From Cellulophaga sp. Hel_I_12 (lineage in GTDB: Bacteria; Bacteroidota; Bacteroidia; Flavobacteriales; Flavobacteriaceae), in the NCBI RefSeq assembly GCF_000799565.1, contig NZ_JUHB01000001.1, positions 248,001-312,000 on the forward strand: a stretch of 64,000 bases of DNA, given 5' to 3'. A model generated the notes under the pieces. The model was not told the origin of the DNA and ran no database searches. It saw only the letters and a program-made list of their open reading frames with translations. Position numbers and translations under genes: made by a program. Each line of letters opens with the position of its first letter. Position 1 is the first letter of the stretch. Below are positions 1 to 7,362 of this stretch, piece by piece.

Positions 1-623
1 GTCCCTACAAAATCAATTAAATTTGTATCTAATAATTGGTGAGCCACTTTGGTTACTTCGCTCCCATAATAGTTACCTAAAGACAATACATTTAATTGAA
101 ACAATAGTCCGTTATTTTTATAGGCCTCGTACTTGGCCGTGTGGTGTAAATACTGATACCGCTCAGGATGTGCAAAAATAGGAAAGTATTGAGCCGTACT
201 TATTTTTTGTACGGCATCGCTAAAATTGAGAGAGGCTTGTAAATACGACATTTCAATTAATAAGTACCGCTTTTTAATAGGCATCACCTCTTGACGCTCT
301 AAAAGATGCTCAAAATTAGCGTCGATCATGTGTTCTGCCGCAGCTTCTATGCTTATGGGTACCTGAAGTTTGTGTAATTCGTTTTGTAACCTAGTGAGCG
401 ATTGCTGTATGGTTTGTGCTGTGTTTGGATAGTAGTGATCCATGATATGGGGTGTGGCAATAAAATTGGTGATCCCTAGCTCTGAAAAAGAATGCAGTAA
501 TTGAAGGCTCTCTTCTACGGTCTTTGCACCGTCATCAATACCGGGTAAGATATGATTATGAATGTCAACAAATCCTCCTAAATAATCTACTAAAAACTTC
601 TTCTTTCTAAATATGTGAAACAT
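1..623 (-). CDS. CpsB/YwqE-type tyrosine-protein phosphatase (PHP fold), 3' end outside window
   Basis: About 207 N-terminal residues are visible; the gene runs off the left edge. The PHP-type metal motif H22-N-H24 followed by PGIDDGA, and a later FAHPERY motif (His about 152), match the CpsB/CapC/YwqE family of manganese-dependent tyrosine phosphatases. In Gram-positive bacteria these act on the kinases that control capsule or exopolysaccharide export. No signal peptide is seen, so it is probably cytoplasmic. The start is the ATG at 623, about 14 bases downstream of a plausible promoter. Its polysaccharide partners would lie to the left of this window. The family call is secure; the exact substrate is inference. 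Confidence 0.85.
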   Translation of the reverse strand, partial: MFHIFRKKKFLVDYLGGFVDIHNHILPGIDDGAKTVEESLQLLHSFSELGITNFIATPHIMDHYYPNTAQTIQQSLTRLQNELHKLQVPISIEAAAEHMIDANFEHLLERQEVMPIKKRYLLIEMSYLQASLNFSDAVQKISTAQYFPIFAHPERYQYLHHTAKYEAYKNNGLLFQLNVLSLGNYYGSEVTKVAHQLLDTNLIDFVG

Positions 624-641
624 GAACTACTGTTTAAAAAA

Positions 642-674
642 CAAAAGTACTTTATATAAGTATAGGGATGGAAA
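642..674 (-). promoter_or_regulatory. Predicted promoter of the CpsB-type phosphatase gene
   Basis: On the minus strand TACTTTTG (642-649) fits the Bacteroidetes -7 element TAnnTTTG. A TTTC (671-674) lies 21 bases further upstream in the place of the -33 TTTG. Transcription would start near 637, just before the ATG at 623. Confidence 0.5.
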
Positions 675-737
675 CAGCAGTACTAAGTTTTAATTTTTTT
701 TTATGATTTTATTGCTATATTTTCTCTGTACTAGCGC

Positions 738-745
738 TATTTTTG
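738..745 (+). promoter_or_regulatory. -7 promoter element of the small membrane protein gene
   Basis: TATTTTTG fits TAnnTTTG. Transcription would start around 750, leaving almost no leader before the GTG at 756. No convincing -33 TTTG is seen at the usual spacing. Confidence 0.4.
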
Positions 746-755
746 CTCAAAAAAA

Positions 756-1217
756 GTGATACTAGATTACATCATAGCTATGTTATGGAGCCTATCTCCT
801 TTTGGTGAGGCTAAAGTGGGCATTCCCTTTGGAATGTTAAAGGGACTCAATATCTATTTGGTTTTTTTACTCTGCTTTGGAGCCAATGTATTGGTTTTTC
901 CGATGATGTTATTTTTTCTAGATAAAATTAACCATTATTTTCTACGCTGGCGCTTCTACAAAAAATCTGCCATCTACGTAGCTCGAAAAGCAAAAGTAGG
1001 TTCAGGCGATAAGATTAAAAAATACGGATTTTGGGGACTTATGTTATTTGTGATGGTTCCATTACCGGGAACAGGCGTTTATGCAGGTAGTATTGCTACC
1101 TATCTGTTTAAAATAGAGAAAAAAAGTGCCTTTTTAGCCAATGTTATTGGTATTTTCTTTTCATCGCTTATTGTGTGGGTAACCACCTATCTCACCATGC
1201 AAGGTATAGCCAATTAA
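756..1217 (+). CDS. Small multidrug-export family membrane protein (COG2426-like)
   Basis: A 153-residue, very hydrophobic protein with about four membrane segments. The N-terminal LWSLSPFGEAKVGIP stretch and a central PLPGTGVYAGS motif match the COG2426 / small multidrug export family. Despite the name, the function is not well established. The start is GTG at 756, which puts the conserved LWSLSPFGEAK about ten residues in, as is usual for the family. It stands alone between the phosphatase gene and a convergent Rrf2 regulator gene, so its neighbours do not define its role. Confidence 0.75.
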   Translation: MILDYIIAMLWSLSPFGEAKVGIPFGMLKGLNIYLVFLLCFGANVLVFPMMLFFLDKINHYFLRWRFYKKSAIYVARKAKVGSGDKIKKYGFWGLMLFVMVPLPGTGVYAGSIATYLFKIEKKSAFLANVIGIFFSSLIVWVTTYLTMQGIAN

Positions 1218-1295
1218 TAAGGCATAGCGATCAAAACATGGGCTTCTTGTGCATAAGATAGCCTCTTTTTATAGTGTGGTCATCAATAAATACTG

Positions 1296-1727
1296 CTACA
1301 AGGGCAAAAACGATTTGCCTTCCTTGATGTCGGACACTAAATCGCCAATGGTCGTGGTATTCATTTTAATAAAAAATTGTGTTTTAGTGGTACCCACCAT
1401 ATCATGTAAAGGACATGGATGATTTGCATTGCAGTCTTTTAAACTTAGAACACAAGAGGTTAATCGATCCTCACCATCGATTAGGTCTACTATTTTTATC
1501 AGTTTAACATTTCTATTTTCTTCACTTAAATAAAAGCCCCCATTAGGCCCTTTTACGGAGGATACAATATGATGTTTTGACAATTCTTGTAATATTTTAG
1601 ATAAATACGCTTTGGGAATTGCTGTGGGTTCACTAATGTCTTTCGATTGTATTTTATTTTCAAAAGAAGCATTAACTGCCAAATATAGTACTGCCGTAAG
1701 TGCATATTTTGAAGAATTAGATAGCAT
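1296..1727 (-). CDS. Rrf2-family transcriptional regulator with cysteine cluster, divergent from nos operon
   Basis: A 143-residue winged-helix regulator. The N-terminal helix-turn-helix (about 25-60, with KAYLSKILQELSKHHIV and KGPNGGFYLS) is typical of Rrf2. Three cysteines, C92, C99 and C105 (C-x6-C-x5-C), occupy the usual Fe-S ligand region of IscR/NsrR-type members. The gene is transcribed away from the nos operon and shares a 157-base regulatory region with it. Regulation of nos, for example by NO or iron-sulfur status, is a natural inference but unproven. A second Rrf2 gene with the same cysteine spacing lies at 14999-15433. Confidence 0.85.
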   Translation of the reverse strand: MLSNSSKYALTAVLYLAVNASFENKIQSKDISEPTAIPKAYLSKILQELSKHHIVSSVKGPNGGFYLSEENRNVKLIKIVDLIDGEDRLTSCVLSLKDCNANHPCPLHDMVGTTKTQFFIKMNTTTIGDLVSDIKEGKSFLPL

Positions 1728-1743
1728 TTTTTGTTTTTTTGAG

Positions 1744-1751
1744 CAAATATA
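1744..1751 (-). promoter_or_regulatory. -7 element of the Rrf2 regulator gene
   Basis: TATATTTG on the minus strand matches TAnnTTTG, predicting a transcript start near 1739 and a leader of only about 12 bases before the ATG at 1727. Confidence 0.45.
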
Positions 1752-1785
1752 GACATTTATAAAATTGCTGATTTTTAGAATATAA

Positions 1786-1807
1786 AGATTAAAAGACTTT
1801 TTTATCT
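1786..1807. promoter_or_regulatory. Imperfect dyad between Rrf2 gene and nos operon, candidate Rrf2 operator
   Basis: AGATTAAAAG on the left and CTTTTTTATCT on the right form an imperfect inverted repeat about 22 bases long. It lies between the divergent promoters, just upstream of the FNR-like box. An operator for the neighbouring Rrf2 protein would be expected about here. The region is AT-rich, so chance dyads are common. Confidence 0.3.
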
Positions 1808-1812
1808 TTTAT

Positions 1813-1826
1813 ATGATTTTTATCAT
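1813..1826. promoter_or_regulatory. FNR/CRP-type box upstream of the nos operon
   Basis: ATGAT-TTTT-ATCAT is a perfect 14-base palindrome of the FNR/DNR class (consensus TTGAT-N4-ATCAA). Its centre at 1819.5 is about 40 bases upstream of the start predicted from the -7 element at 1849-1856. That is the classical position for an FNR-family activator contacting RNA polymerase. Confidence 0.65.
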
Positions 1827-1848
1827 GTTTTTTACTGAAATGTACGCG

Positions 1849-1856
1849 TAGTTTTG
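1849..1856 (+). promoter_or_regulatory. -7 element of the nos operon promoter
   Basis: TAGTTTTG matches TAnnTTTG; the transcript would start near 1861, about 24 bases before the cytochrome ATG. There is no TTTG at the -33 spacing, as expected for a promoter that needs an activator at the adjacent FNR-like box. Confidence 0.55.
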
Positions 1857-1884
1857 TGGTATTAATTTTAATACATACCGAAAG

Positions 1885-2388
1885 ATGAAAATAGTTTTTA
1901 AAAGTCTAGCATTAGTATTTTCCGTTGTTCTTATGAGTTGTGGCGGAAAAGAAGAAAAAAAAGAAGGTTTTACCGTGGGTAGAACTAAAGCCGCAGAAAA
2001 AACAGCAGAAGCTCCAGCCGCTACCAACGACGTACCTGCTTCAAAACGTATTACTTTAGAAGAGAAGGGTGTGGGTCAGATTAAAAACATCACTTTAGAT
2101 GCCGAAATTAATATGGAGATGGCAGCAGCAGGAGAGGCTATTTTTAAATCGAACTGTACGGCTTGTCACAAAGTAGACAAACGTTTTATTGGTCCTTCAC
2201 CAAAGGGAATTCTAGAACGTAGAAGTCCAGAATGGATTATGAACATGATTTTAGATCCTAAACTTATGACCGAAGAAGATCAGTGTGCTAAAGATTTGTT
2301 GATCGAATTTAACGGTGCAGCGATGGCTAACCAAAATTTAACAGTGGATCAAACACGTGCTATTTTAGAATATTATAGAACGCTTTAG
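1885..2388 (+). CDS. c-type cytochrome lipoprotein of the nos cluster
   Basis: A 167-residue protein with a lipoprotein signal (lipobox LMSC, Cys at about 19) and a Lys/Glu/Ala-rich linker. A single-haem cytochrome c domain follows. The haem motif is C91-T-A-C94-H95, and a Met in the GAAMANQNL segment is a likely axial ligand. It is the first gene of the nos cluster, directly downstream of the FNR-like box. Clade II nos clusters usually carry a small cytochrome c, inferred to pass electrons from the menaquinol chain to NosZ. Membrane anchoring agrees with lipoprotein signals on the fasciclin protein, NosZ and NosL. That it is the direct NosZ donor is inference. Confidence 0.85.
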   Translation: MKIVFKSLALVFSVVLMSCGGKEEKKEGFTVGRTKAAEKTAEAPAATNDVPASKRITLEEKGVGQIKNITLDAEINMEMAAAGEAIFKSNCTACHKVDKRFIGPSPKGILERRSPEWIMNMILDPKLMTEEDQCAKDLLIEFNGAAMANQNLTVDQTRAILEYYRTL

Positions 2389-2530
2389 TAGATAATAGTT
2401 GTTAGAGGGTAGAACAAAGAATAGAGAGAAAAGAGTTGCGAATAAAGAATAAAGAGATTAGCGATGAAGTAAAAGCACACCTGGAAACCTAAAGTTTTTT
2501 TATAACTAGACTTAGTTTTTAATCTTTTTA

Positions 2531-2600
2531 TCCAAAACTCAAAACTCAAAACTCAAAACCCAACACTTAAAACTTAAAACCCAACACCCAACACCTAAAA
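2531..2600 (+). repeat. Degenerate 7-base tandem repeat (CYYAAMA) upstream of the fasciclin gene
   Basis: About nine or ten tandem heptamers can be read: CTCAAAA, CCCAACA, CTTAAAA and CCTAAAA variants. The run ends about 33 bases before the fasciclin ATG. It is a diverged relative of the cleaner array before purC (33771-33864). The rest of the 2389-2633 gap is purine-rich (GAATAGAGAGAAAAGAG-type) sequence with no gene. Confidence 0.8.
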
Positions 2601-2633
2601 AAGAATATTAACTGAACATAAATAATAGAGACA

Positions 2634-3221
2634 ATGAAAACAATCAACCTTAAATTATTATTTACCGTATGCTGTACTTTAGTACTGATAAGTTCCTGTA
2701 AAGAGGGAAATAAAAGTGAAACGAGTACAGACAATACTTCAACGGAGGCTGCACCGAATAAAGACAAAAAAGGGCAGGCTTTTATTGAAGATGATGGTTC
2801 AACACCAAATGTGTTACAAATTGCCATAGGCTCTCCTGATCATACAACTTTGGTCGCTGCTGTACAGGCCGCTAGTTTAGAAAATGCACTAGTGAATGCA
2901 GGACCCTTAATGGTTTTTGCGCCTACCAATGAGGCATTTGCAGCGCTACCAGAAGGTACCGTTGAAAACTTGTTAAAACCAGAAAATAAAGCAGCATTAG
3001 CCAACATTTTAAAGCACCATGTTACGGCTGGTAATTATGATAAAGAGTTCTTGAAAAAGTTTAAAAAGCTTGGGCAAGCCAACGATCAAAATACCACAGT
3101 TGAAGTAAAAGGTGATGATGTTTATGTTGGTGGCGCCAAAATTTTAGCAAGTGTTAAAGCGGGAAATGGAATTGTACATATCGTGGATAAAGTAATCTTA
3201 CCACCATCAGAAGAAGAATAA
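2634..3221 (+). CDS. Fasciclin (FAS1) domain lipoprotein of the nos cluster
   Basis: 195 residues. The N-terminus is a lipoprotein signal (LISSC), followed by a Ser/Thr/Asn/Glu-rich linker and one FAS1 domain. The domain's conserved parts are visible as LVNAGPLMVFAPTNEAFAALP, an ILKHHVTAG segment and a final GNGIVHIVDKVILPP. FAS1 domains are usually adhesive or protein-binding. Genes of this kind occur next to nosZ in several Bacteroidetes clade II clusters, but I know of no established role. It sits 37 bases before nosZ. A scaffold role bringing donor and reductase together is speculation. Confidence 0.85.
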   Translation: MKTINLKLLFTVCCTLVLISSCKEGNKSETSTDNTSTEAAPNKDKKGQAFIEDDGSTPNVLQIAIGSPDHTTLVAAVQAASLENALVNAGPLMVFAPTNEAFAALPEGTVENLLKPENKAALANILKHHVTAGNYDKEFLKKFKKLGQANDQNTTVEVKGDDVYVGGAKILASVKAGNGIVHIVDKVILPPSEEE

Positions 3222-3258
3222 TAAATCAAATTAAAAGTCAACAACAAAAATTAACAAA

Positions 3259-5217
3259 ATGAAAAATTATAAACATTATTTAGTAGCACTAATAGGCTCA
3301 GCATTGCTGTTTAGCTGCGGTAATCAGAATGGAAAGAGCTCTTCAAATGGTGCTCTTAATTCTAGTAATGCCGAAAAGGTGTATGTAGCACCAGGCGAGC
3401 AAGATGAATTTTACGCCTTTATGTCGGGGGGTTATAGTGGTAACCTTACGGTCTACGGTTTACCATCAGGTCGTATGTTTAAAGAGATTCCTGTTTTTTC
3501 TCAATTTCCAACCTCTGGGTATGGTTATTCTGAAGAAACTAAGCCTATGTTAGAAACCTCTTTTGGTTTTGTGCCATGGGATGATTCGCACCACCCTGAT
3601 ATTTCTCAGACAGAAGGTGTATTGGATGGTCGTTGGATTTTTATCAATGGAAATAATACACCACGAATCGCGAGAATTAGCTTAACTACCTTTGAAACGG
3701 AAGAAATTATTGAAATACCTAATAGTGCCGGAAATCATAGTTCTTCTTTTATCACCGAAAATACGGAGTATGTAGTAGCAGGAACTCGTTTTTCAGTGCC
3801 CGTTCCTCAGCGTGATATGCCGATTAATGAATACAAAAGTAACTTTAAAGGAGCACTATCCTTTATTAGTGTAGATCCAGAACATGGCCATATGGATATC
3901 AAATTCCAGTTAATGATGCCAGGTTTTAACTATGATTTATCGCACCCTGGTCGTGATAAGTCTCATGGATGGTTCTTCTTTACCACTTATAATACCGAAG
4001 AAGCAAATTCTTTACTAGAGGTGAATGCGTCTCAAAACGATAAAGATTTTATTGCAGCGGTAAACTGGAAAAAAATTGAAGAATATGTGAATAATGGCGG
4101 AGGTACTATGATGCCTGCTAATTATGCGCATAACGTATATGATGAGGCTACACATACCGCTACTTCTACTATGAAAAAAGAAGTATTAACAGTAGATCCT
4201 TTAAAAGTTCCGGGTGCAGTTTACTTTTTACCAACACCAAAATCGCCTCACGGTTGTGATGTGGATCCTACAGGTCAATATATTATTGGGAATGGAAAAC
4301 TTTCTGCTGATTTAACAGTACACTCTTTTGATAAGATGATTGCGGCTATTGAAGGTAAAAAGTTCGATGGTGAAGCTTATGGCATTCCAATTTTGAAGTT
4401 CGAAGATATCTTAGCTGGTGTTGTCAAAAGTGGTGGTTTAGGCCCCTTACATACCGAGTTTGATGGTAAAGGAAATGCGTATACTACTTTCTTTATTACT
4501 TCAGAAGTAGTAAAATGGAAATTAGGTACTTGGGAAGTTATCGATAGAAAGCCTACATTTTATTCTGTAGGTCACCTCATGATTCCTGGAGGAAACTCTA
4601 GAAAACCATTTGGTAAATATGTCGTAGCCATGAATAAAATTACAAAAGACAGGTATTTACCAACAGGTCCAGAATTAGAACACTCTGCCCAATTATATGA
4701 TATTACGGGAGAGAAAATGGAACTTATTTACGATTTCCCAACGCATGGAGAACCACATTATGCCGCCGGAATACCAGCGTCAATTTTAGCACCTAAATCT
4801 CAAAAAATATATCGATTAGATGATAACAAACACCCTTATGCAGCGATAACTCCTGATCAAACAAGAGTGGAGCGTAAAGGTAATGAAGTCCACATCTATA
4901 TGTCTATGATTCGTAGTCACTTTACACCAGATAATATTGAAGGAGTAAAAGTAGGGGATAAGGTATATTTCCATATTACCAACCACGAACAAGATTTTGA
5001 TGTACCACACGGTTTTGCCATGATAGGTCAAAATACTTCAGAGCTTTTAATTATGCCAGGACAAACAAAAACATCGGTTTGGGAGCCTAAAAAAGTAGGG
5101 GTTTGGCCATTTTATTGTACCGATTTCTGTTCTGCCTTACACCAAGAAATGCAGGGGTATGTTCGCGTATCTCCAGCAGACGCTAATATAGAACTCACTT
5201 GGACATTAGGAGAATAA
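3259..5217 (+). CDS. nosZ: Nitrous oxide reductase NosZ, clade II, lipoprotein-anchored
   Basis: 652 residues. Reduces N2O to N2 in the periplasm using a CuZ centre in a beta-propeller domain and a CuA centre in a cupredoxin domain. Visible CuZ ligands include H111-H112 in DDSHHPDIS and further His in SHPGRDKSHGW, SPHGC and AHNVY segments. The CuA motif near the C-terminus is C620-x3-C624-x3-H628-x2-M631 (in FYCTDFCSALHQEM). The N-terminus has no twin-arginine motif; it is a Sec-type signal ending in a lipobox (LLFSC, Cys about 20). This marks clade II, Sec-exported NosZ. It is 37 bases downstream of the fasciclin gene and is followed by a strong terminator hairpin. Confidence 0.97.
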   Translation: MKNYKHYLVALIGSALLFSCGNQNGKSSSNGALNSSNAEKVYVAPGEQDEFYAFMSGGYSGNLTVYGLPSGRMFKEIPVFSQFPTSGYGYSEETKPMLETSFGFVPWDDSHHPDISQTEGVLDGRWIFINGNNTPRIARISLTTFETEEIIEIPNSAGNHSSSFITENTEYVVAGTRFSVPVPQRDMPINEYKSNFKGALSFISVDPEHGHMDIKFQLMMPGFNYDLSHPGRDKSHGWFFFTTYNTEEANSLLEVNASQNDKDFIAAVNWKKIEEYVNNGGGTMMPANYAHNVYDEATHTATSTMKKEVLTVDPLKVPGAVYFLPTPKSPHGCDVDPTGQYIIGNGKLSADLTVHSFDKMIAAIEGKKFDGEAYGIPILKFEDILAGVVKSGGLGPLHTEFDGKGNAYTTFFITSEVVKWKLGTWEVIDRKPTFYSVGHLMIPGGNSRKPFGKYVVAMNKITKDRYLPTGPELEHSAQLYDITGEKMELIYDFPTHGEPHYAAGIPASILAPKSQKIYRLDDNKHPYAAITPDQTRVERKGNEVHIYMSMIRSHFTPDNIEGVKVGDKVYFHITNHEQDFDVPHGFAMIGQNTSELLIMPGQTKTSVWEPKKVGVWPFYCTDFCSALHQEMQGYVRVSPADANIELTWTLGE

Positions 5218-5246
5218 TCTTCTTTTAGAATTTCTTTTTTAAACTT

Positions 5247-5286
5247 AAAAAGCGGGTACGTTATATAACCTGCCCGCTTTTTTTTA
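5247..5286 (+). terminator. Strong hairpin terminator after nosZ
   Basis: AGCGGG (5251-5256) pairs with CCCGCT (5273-5278). An inner GTTATATAAC palindrome lies between them and a run of T follows. It separates nosZ from the nosL/D/F/Y genes. With no clear promoter seen before 5344, it may partly terminate and so lower accessory gene expression relative to nosZ. Confidence 0.8.
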
Positions 5287-5343
5287 TACCACCACAAAAC
5301 AACCTCCACCATTAAATCAACATGTAATTTAAAGTATCAAGTT

Positions 5344-5961
5344 ATGAAAAAAGCGAGTATAGTAATGATGGTTGGTTCTTTGCTACTTCTTGGATTGTAT
5401 TTCTTTCCATTATGGAATATTATGCTGGGAGCGCCACAGTATCCTGAACCTTTAGGGATGAATATCTATATAGATGGTATCAAAGGTTTTAATGAATTTG
5501 ATATTCAAAATATAGACGGACTAAACCATTATATAGGAATGAAAACCCTTCCTAAGCCTGAAGATATGTGGGAATTTAGTGCTTTCCCTAAAGTTATAGG
5601 AGGCATGGTTTTTTTAGGCGTATTGATTGGTTTTTTAGGTTTTATGGGAAAAGTTAATCATAAGTGGTTTTTAGGTTGGCTCATTTTAATGTCTGTTTTA
5701 GGTGTTTTAGGCATGTATGATTTTAATGCCTGGATGACCGATTATGGTACCAATTTAGACCCACATGCTATTATGAAATTGGCAAATCCTGATGGTTCTC
5801 CCATGAGTTACAAACCACCATTAATTGGCAAAGCAAAAATGTTAAATTTTGATGTTGATTCTTGGCCAAGAGCCGGGGCTTATATGATGTTTTTGGGTAT
5901 GTTATTAACTTTTGTTGCCTATATCATGGGTAAAAAAAGTAGGAACACAAAAACTAGCTAA
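5344..5961 (+). CDS. Uncharacterised nos-cluster membrane protein
   Basis: 205 residues with four likely membrane segments: about 7-27, 85-105, 108-128 and 178-198. A 50-60 residue loop follows the first segment, and a second loop (about 130-175) is rich in Asp, Pro and Met. The protein carries many methionines (MMVG, IMLG, GMNI, MGKVN, MSVLGVLGM, YMMFLGM), which could suit copper handling. It lies between nosZ and nosL, and similar proteins accompany clade II nosZ. I cannot assign a biochemical function; a role in copper delivery or electron transfer to NosZ is inference from context only. Confidence 0.75.
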   Translation: MKKASIVMMVGSLLLLGLYFFPLWNIMLGAPQYPEPLGMNIYIDGIKGFNEFDIQNIDGLNHYIGMKTLPKPEDMWEFSAFPKVIGGMVFLGVLIGFLGFMGKVNHKWFLGWLILMSVLGVLGMYDFNAWMTDYGTNLDPHAIMKLANPDGSPMSYKPPLIGKAKMLNFDVDSWPRAGAYMMFLGMLLTFVAYIMGKKSRNTKTS

Positions 5962-5998
5962 AGCTTTTATTTTTATCATTTTACTTTAAAAAAATACT

Positions 5999-6445
5999 AT
6001 GAAAAATTTTACCTATTTCTTCTTCGTCTTTGCTTTAATATACACGTCGTGTAGCATAAGTCCTGAGCCAATTGCTTACGGTTCAGATGGTTGTCATTTT
6101 TGTAGCATGACCATTGTTGACAAACAGTATGCAGCACAATACGTAACAAAAAAAGGAAAGAGTTTTAAGTTCGATGCCGCAGAATGTATGCTCAATCAAT
6201 TAAAGAGCATTGATGAAAATTCTGTCGCCCTTTTTTTGGTAAGCGATTATGAAAATCCTGGCGAACTCATTGATGCAACGAATGCCACTTATTTAATAAG
6301 TCAAAATTTACCCAGTCCCATGGGGGCCTATTTAAGTTCTTTTGAAAATAGAGGCCTAGCTGAAAATGTACAAAAAGTTAACCCAGGCGAGTTATTCACT
6401 TGGGAAGGTATACATATGAAATTTGATAAAAAAGATAAAAAATAA
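5999..6445 (+). CDS. nosL: NosL-family copper chaperone lipoprotein
   Basis: 148 residues. A lipoprotein signal (YTSCS, Cys about 18) is followed by the NosL copper site C32-H-F-C35-S-M37 and a long NosL-type domain with FDAAECML and MGAYLSSF segments. NosL binds Cu(I) and delivers it to apo-NosZ for CuZ assembly at the outer face of the inner membrane. The anchor places it in the same compartment as NosZ. It is 37 bases after the membrane protein gene and only a few bases before the flavin-barrel gene, so these are very likely co-transcribed. Confidence 0.9.
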   Translation: MKNFTYFFFVFALIYTSCSISPEPIAYGSDGCHFCSMTIVDKQYAAQYVTKKGKSFKFDAAECMLNQLKSIDENSVALFLVSDYENPGELIDATNATYLISQNLPSPMGAYLSSFENRGLAENVQKVNPGELFTWEGIHMKFDKKDKK

Positions 6446-6457
6446 CAAAGTGTGGAC

Positions 6458-6922
6458 ATGAAAAATCCAATACATGAATTAGAAAGAAGTGATTGTTTAA
6501 GCCTTTTGGAAAATAATTTTATGGGTCGTTTAGGTTTTATCGCTGATAACACTCCTTTTATTCTTCCTACCACCTATTATTATGATGCTGATGATGATTG
6601 TATTTTATGTTATTCCTCAGAAGGGAGTAAGCTAGATGCTATGCGAAAAAACAATAGGGTGTCTTTTCAGGTAGATGACATAAAAAGTATTAAAGAATGG
6701 CAATCTGTTTTGTTATTTGGAGAGTTTAACGAACTAATAGCTTTTGAGGCTAAAATAAACCTTCAGAAATTTGTTGAAGGCGTACAAGATACCATTAGCA
6801 AAATTCAAGCAAAAAGTCCCAAATTTATCAACGATTTTATGTTTCGAATGAGTCAAGAGCAAATGCCCATCGTTTACAAAATTCAATTAAAAAATGTTAC
6901 TGGGAAGTTTAGAACTTCCTAA
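6458..6922 (+). CDS. Pyridoxamine-phosphate-oxidase-like flavin-binding split barrel protein
   Basis: 154 residues from the ATG at 6458 (a GTG at 6452 is also in frame). The opening LxxLLExNxxGRLGF pattern, the PTTYYYD strand and CYSSEGSKLDAMRKNNRVSF match the FMN-binding split-barrel family of NimA-like and PNPOx-like proteins. These bind FMN, F420 or haem, and several are uncharacterised reductases. There is no signal, so it is cytoplasmic, unlike most of its neighbours. It starts 13 bases after nosL. A role in the nos system is suggested only by position. Confidence 0.75.
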   Translation: MKNPIHELERSDCLSLLENNFMGRLGFIADNTPFILPTTYYYDADDDCILCYSSEGSKLDAMRKNNRVSFQVDDIKSIKEWQSVLLFGEFNELIAFEAKINLQKFVEGVQDTISKIQAKSPKFINDFMFRMSQEQMPIVYKIQLKNVTGKFRTS

Positions 6923-7068
6923 ATAAAAAAAAGAAAAAAATAAAGTAAAAAGAGCAAGAAAACAAGGTTTTATGGTTCTTTCTAAATGAAAAGCATCTCG
7001 TTCTATTAGCTCTTTATCTTTTTAACTTAAATTTTCGGAGTAAAAAAAATCACTATAAAAAAAATGCT

Positions 7069-7362
7069 ATGTACACTATAGATACCAGAATAAAAGATCA
7101 AAGTTTTAACGCCTTACAGGTGCAAAAACTGGTAAAAACAGATGCTCTCGAAATACTTAGTATTAGTTTAGCAAAAGGAGCTGTTTTTCCAGAACATACC
7201 TCACCCACCGATGCTCAATTAGTGGTATTGCAGGGCTCTATTGTATTTCATATCAATAAAAAAGATTTTGAGCTCAGCACACAAGAACATTTTAGTTTTC
7301 CTAAAGAAGTGACACATTGGGTAGAAGCTAAAGAAGATTCAAAATTTTTGATCATTAGATAA
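7069..7362 (+). CDS. Small cupin-domain protein in the nos operon
   Basis: 97 residues forming a single cupin barrel: LAKGAVFPEHTSPTDAQLVVLQGSIVFHIN, then FSFPKEVTHWVEA. His in PEHTS and in THWVEA are candidate metal ligands. There is no signal peptide. Its stop overlaps the nosD ATG by one base, so translation is probably coupled to nosD. Cupins of this size may bind a metal or a small effector; the function here is unknown. The 146-base gap before it is AT-rich with no recognisable gene. Confidence 0.75.
   Translation: MYTIDTRIKDQSFNALQVQKLVKTDALEILSISLAKGAVFPEHTSPTDAQLVVLQGSIVFHINKKDFELSTQEHFSFPKEVTHWVEAKEDSKFLIIR

Noticed and set aside
703..759. An 18-codon frame (signal-peptide-like, ending CAQKK-type) whose stop overlaps the GTG of the small membrane protein gene
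   Set aside because: The frame contains the TATTTTTG promoter element at 738-745, so the transcript would begin after its start codon. It is too short to support and the sequence looks like AT-rich spacer.
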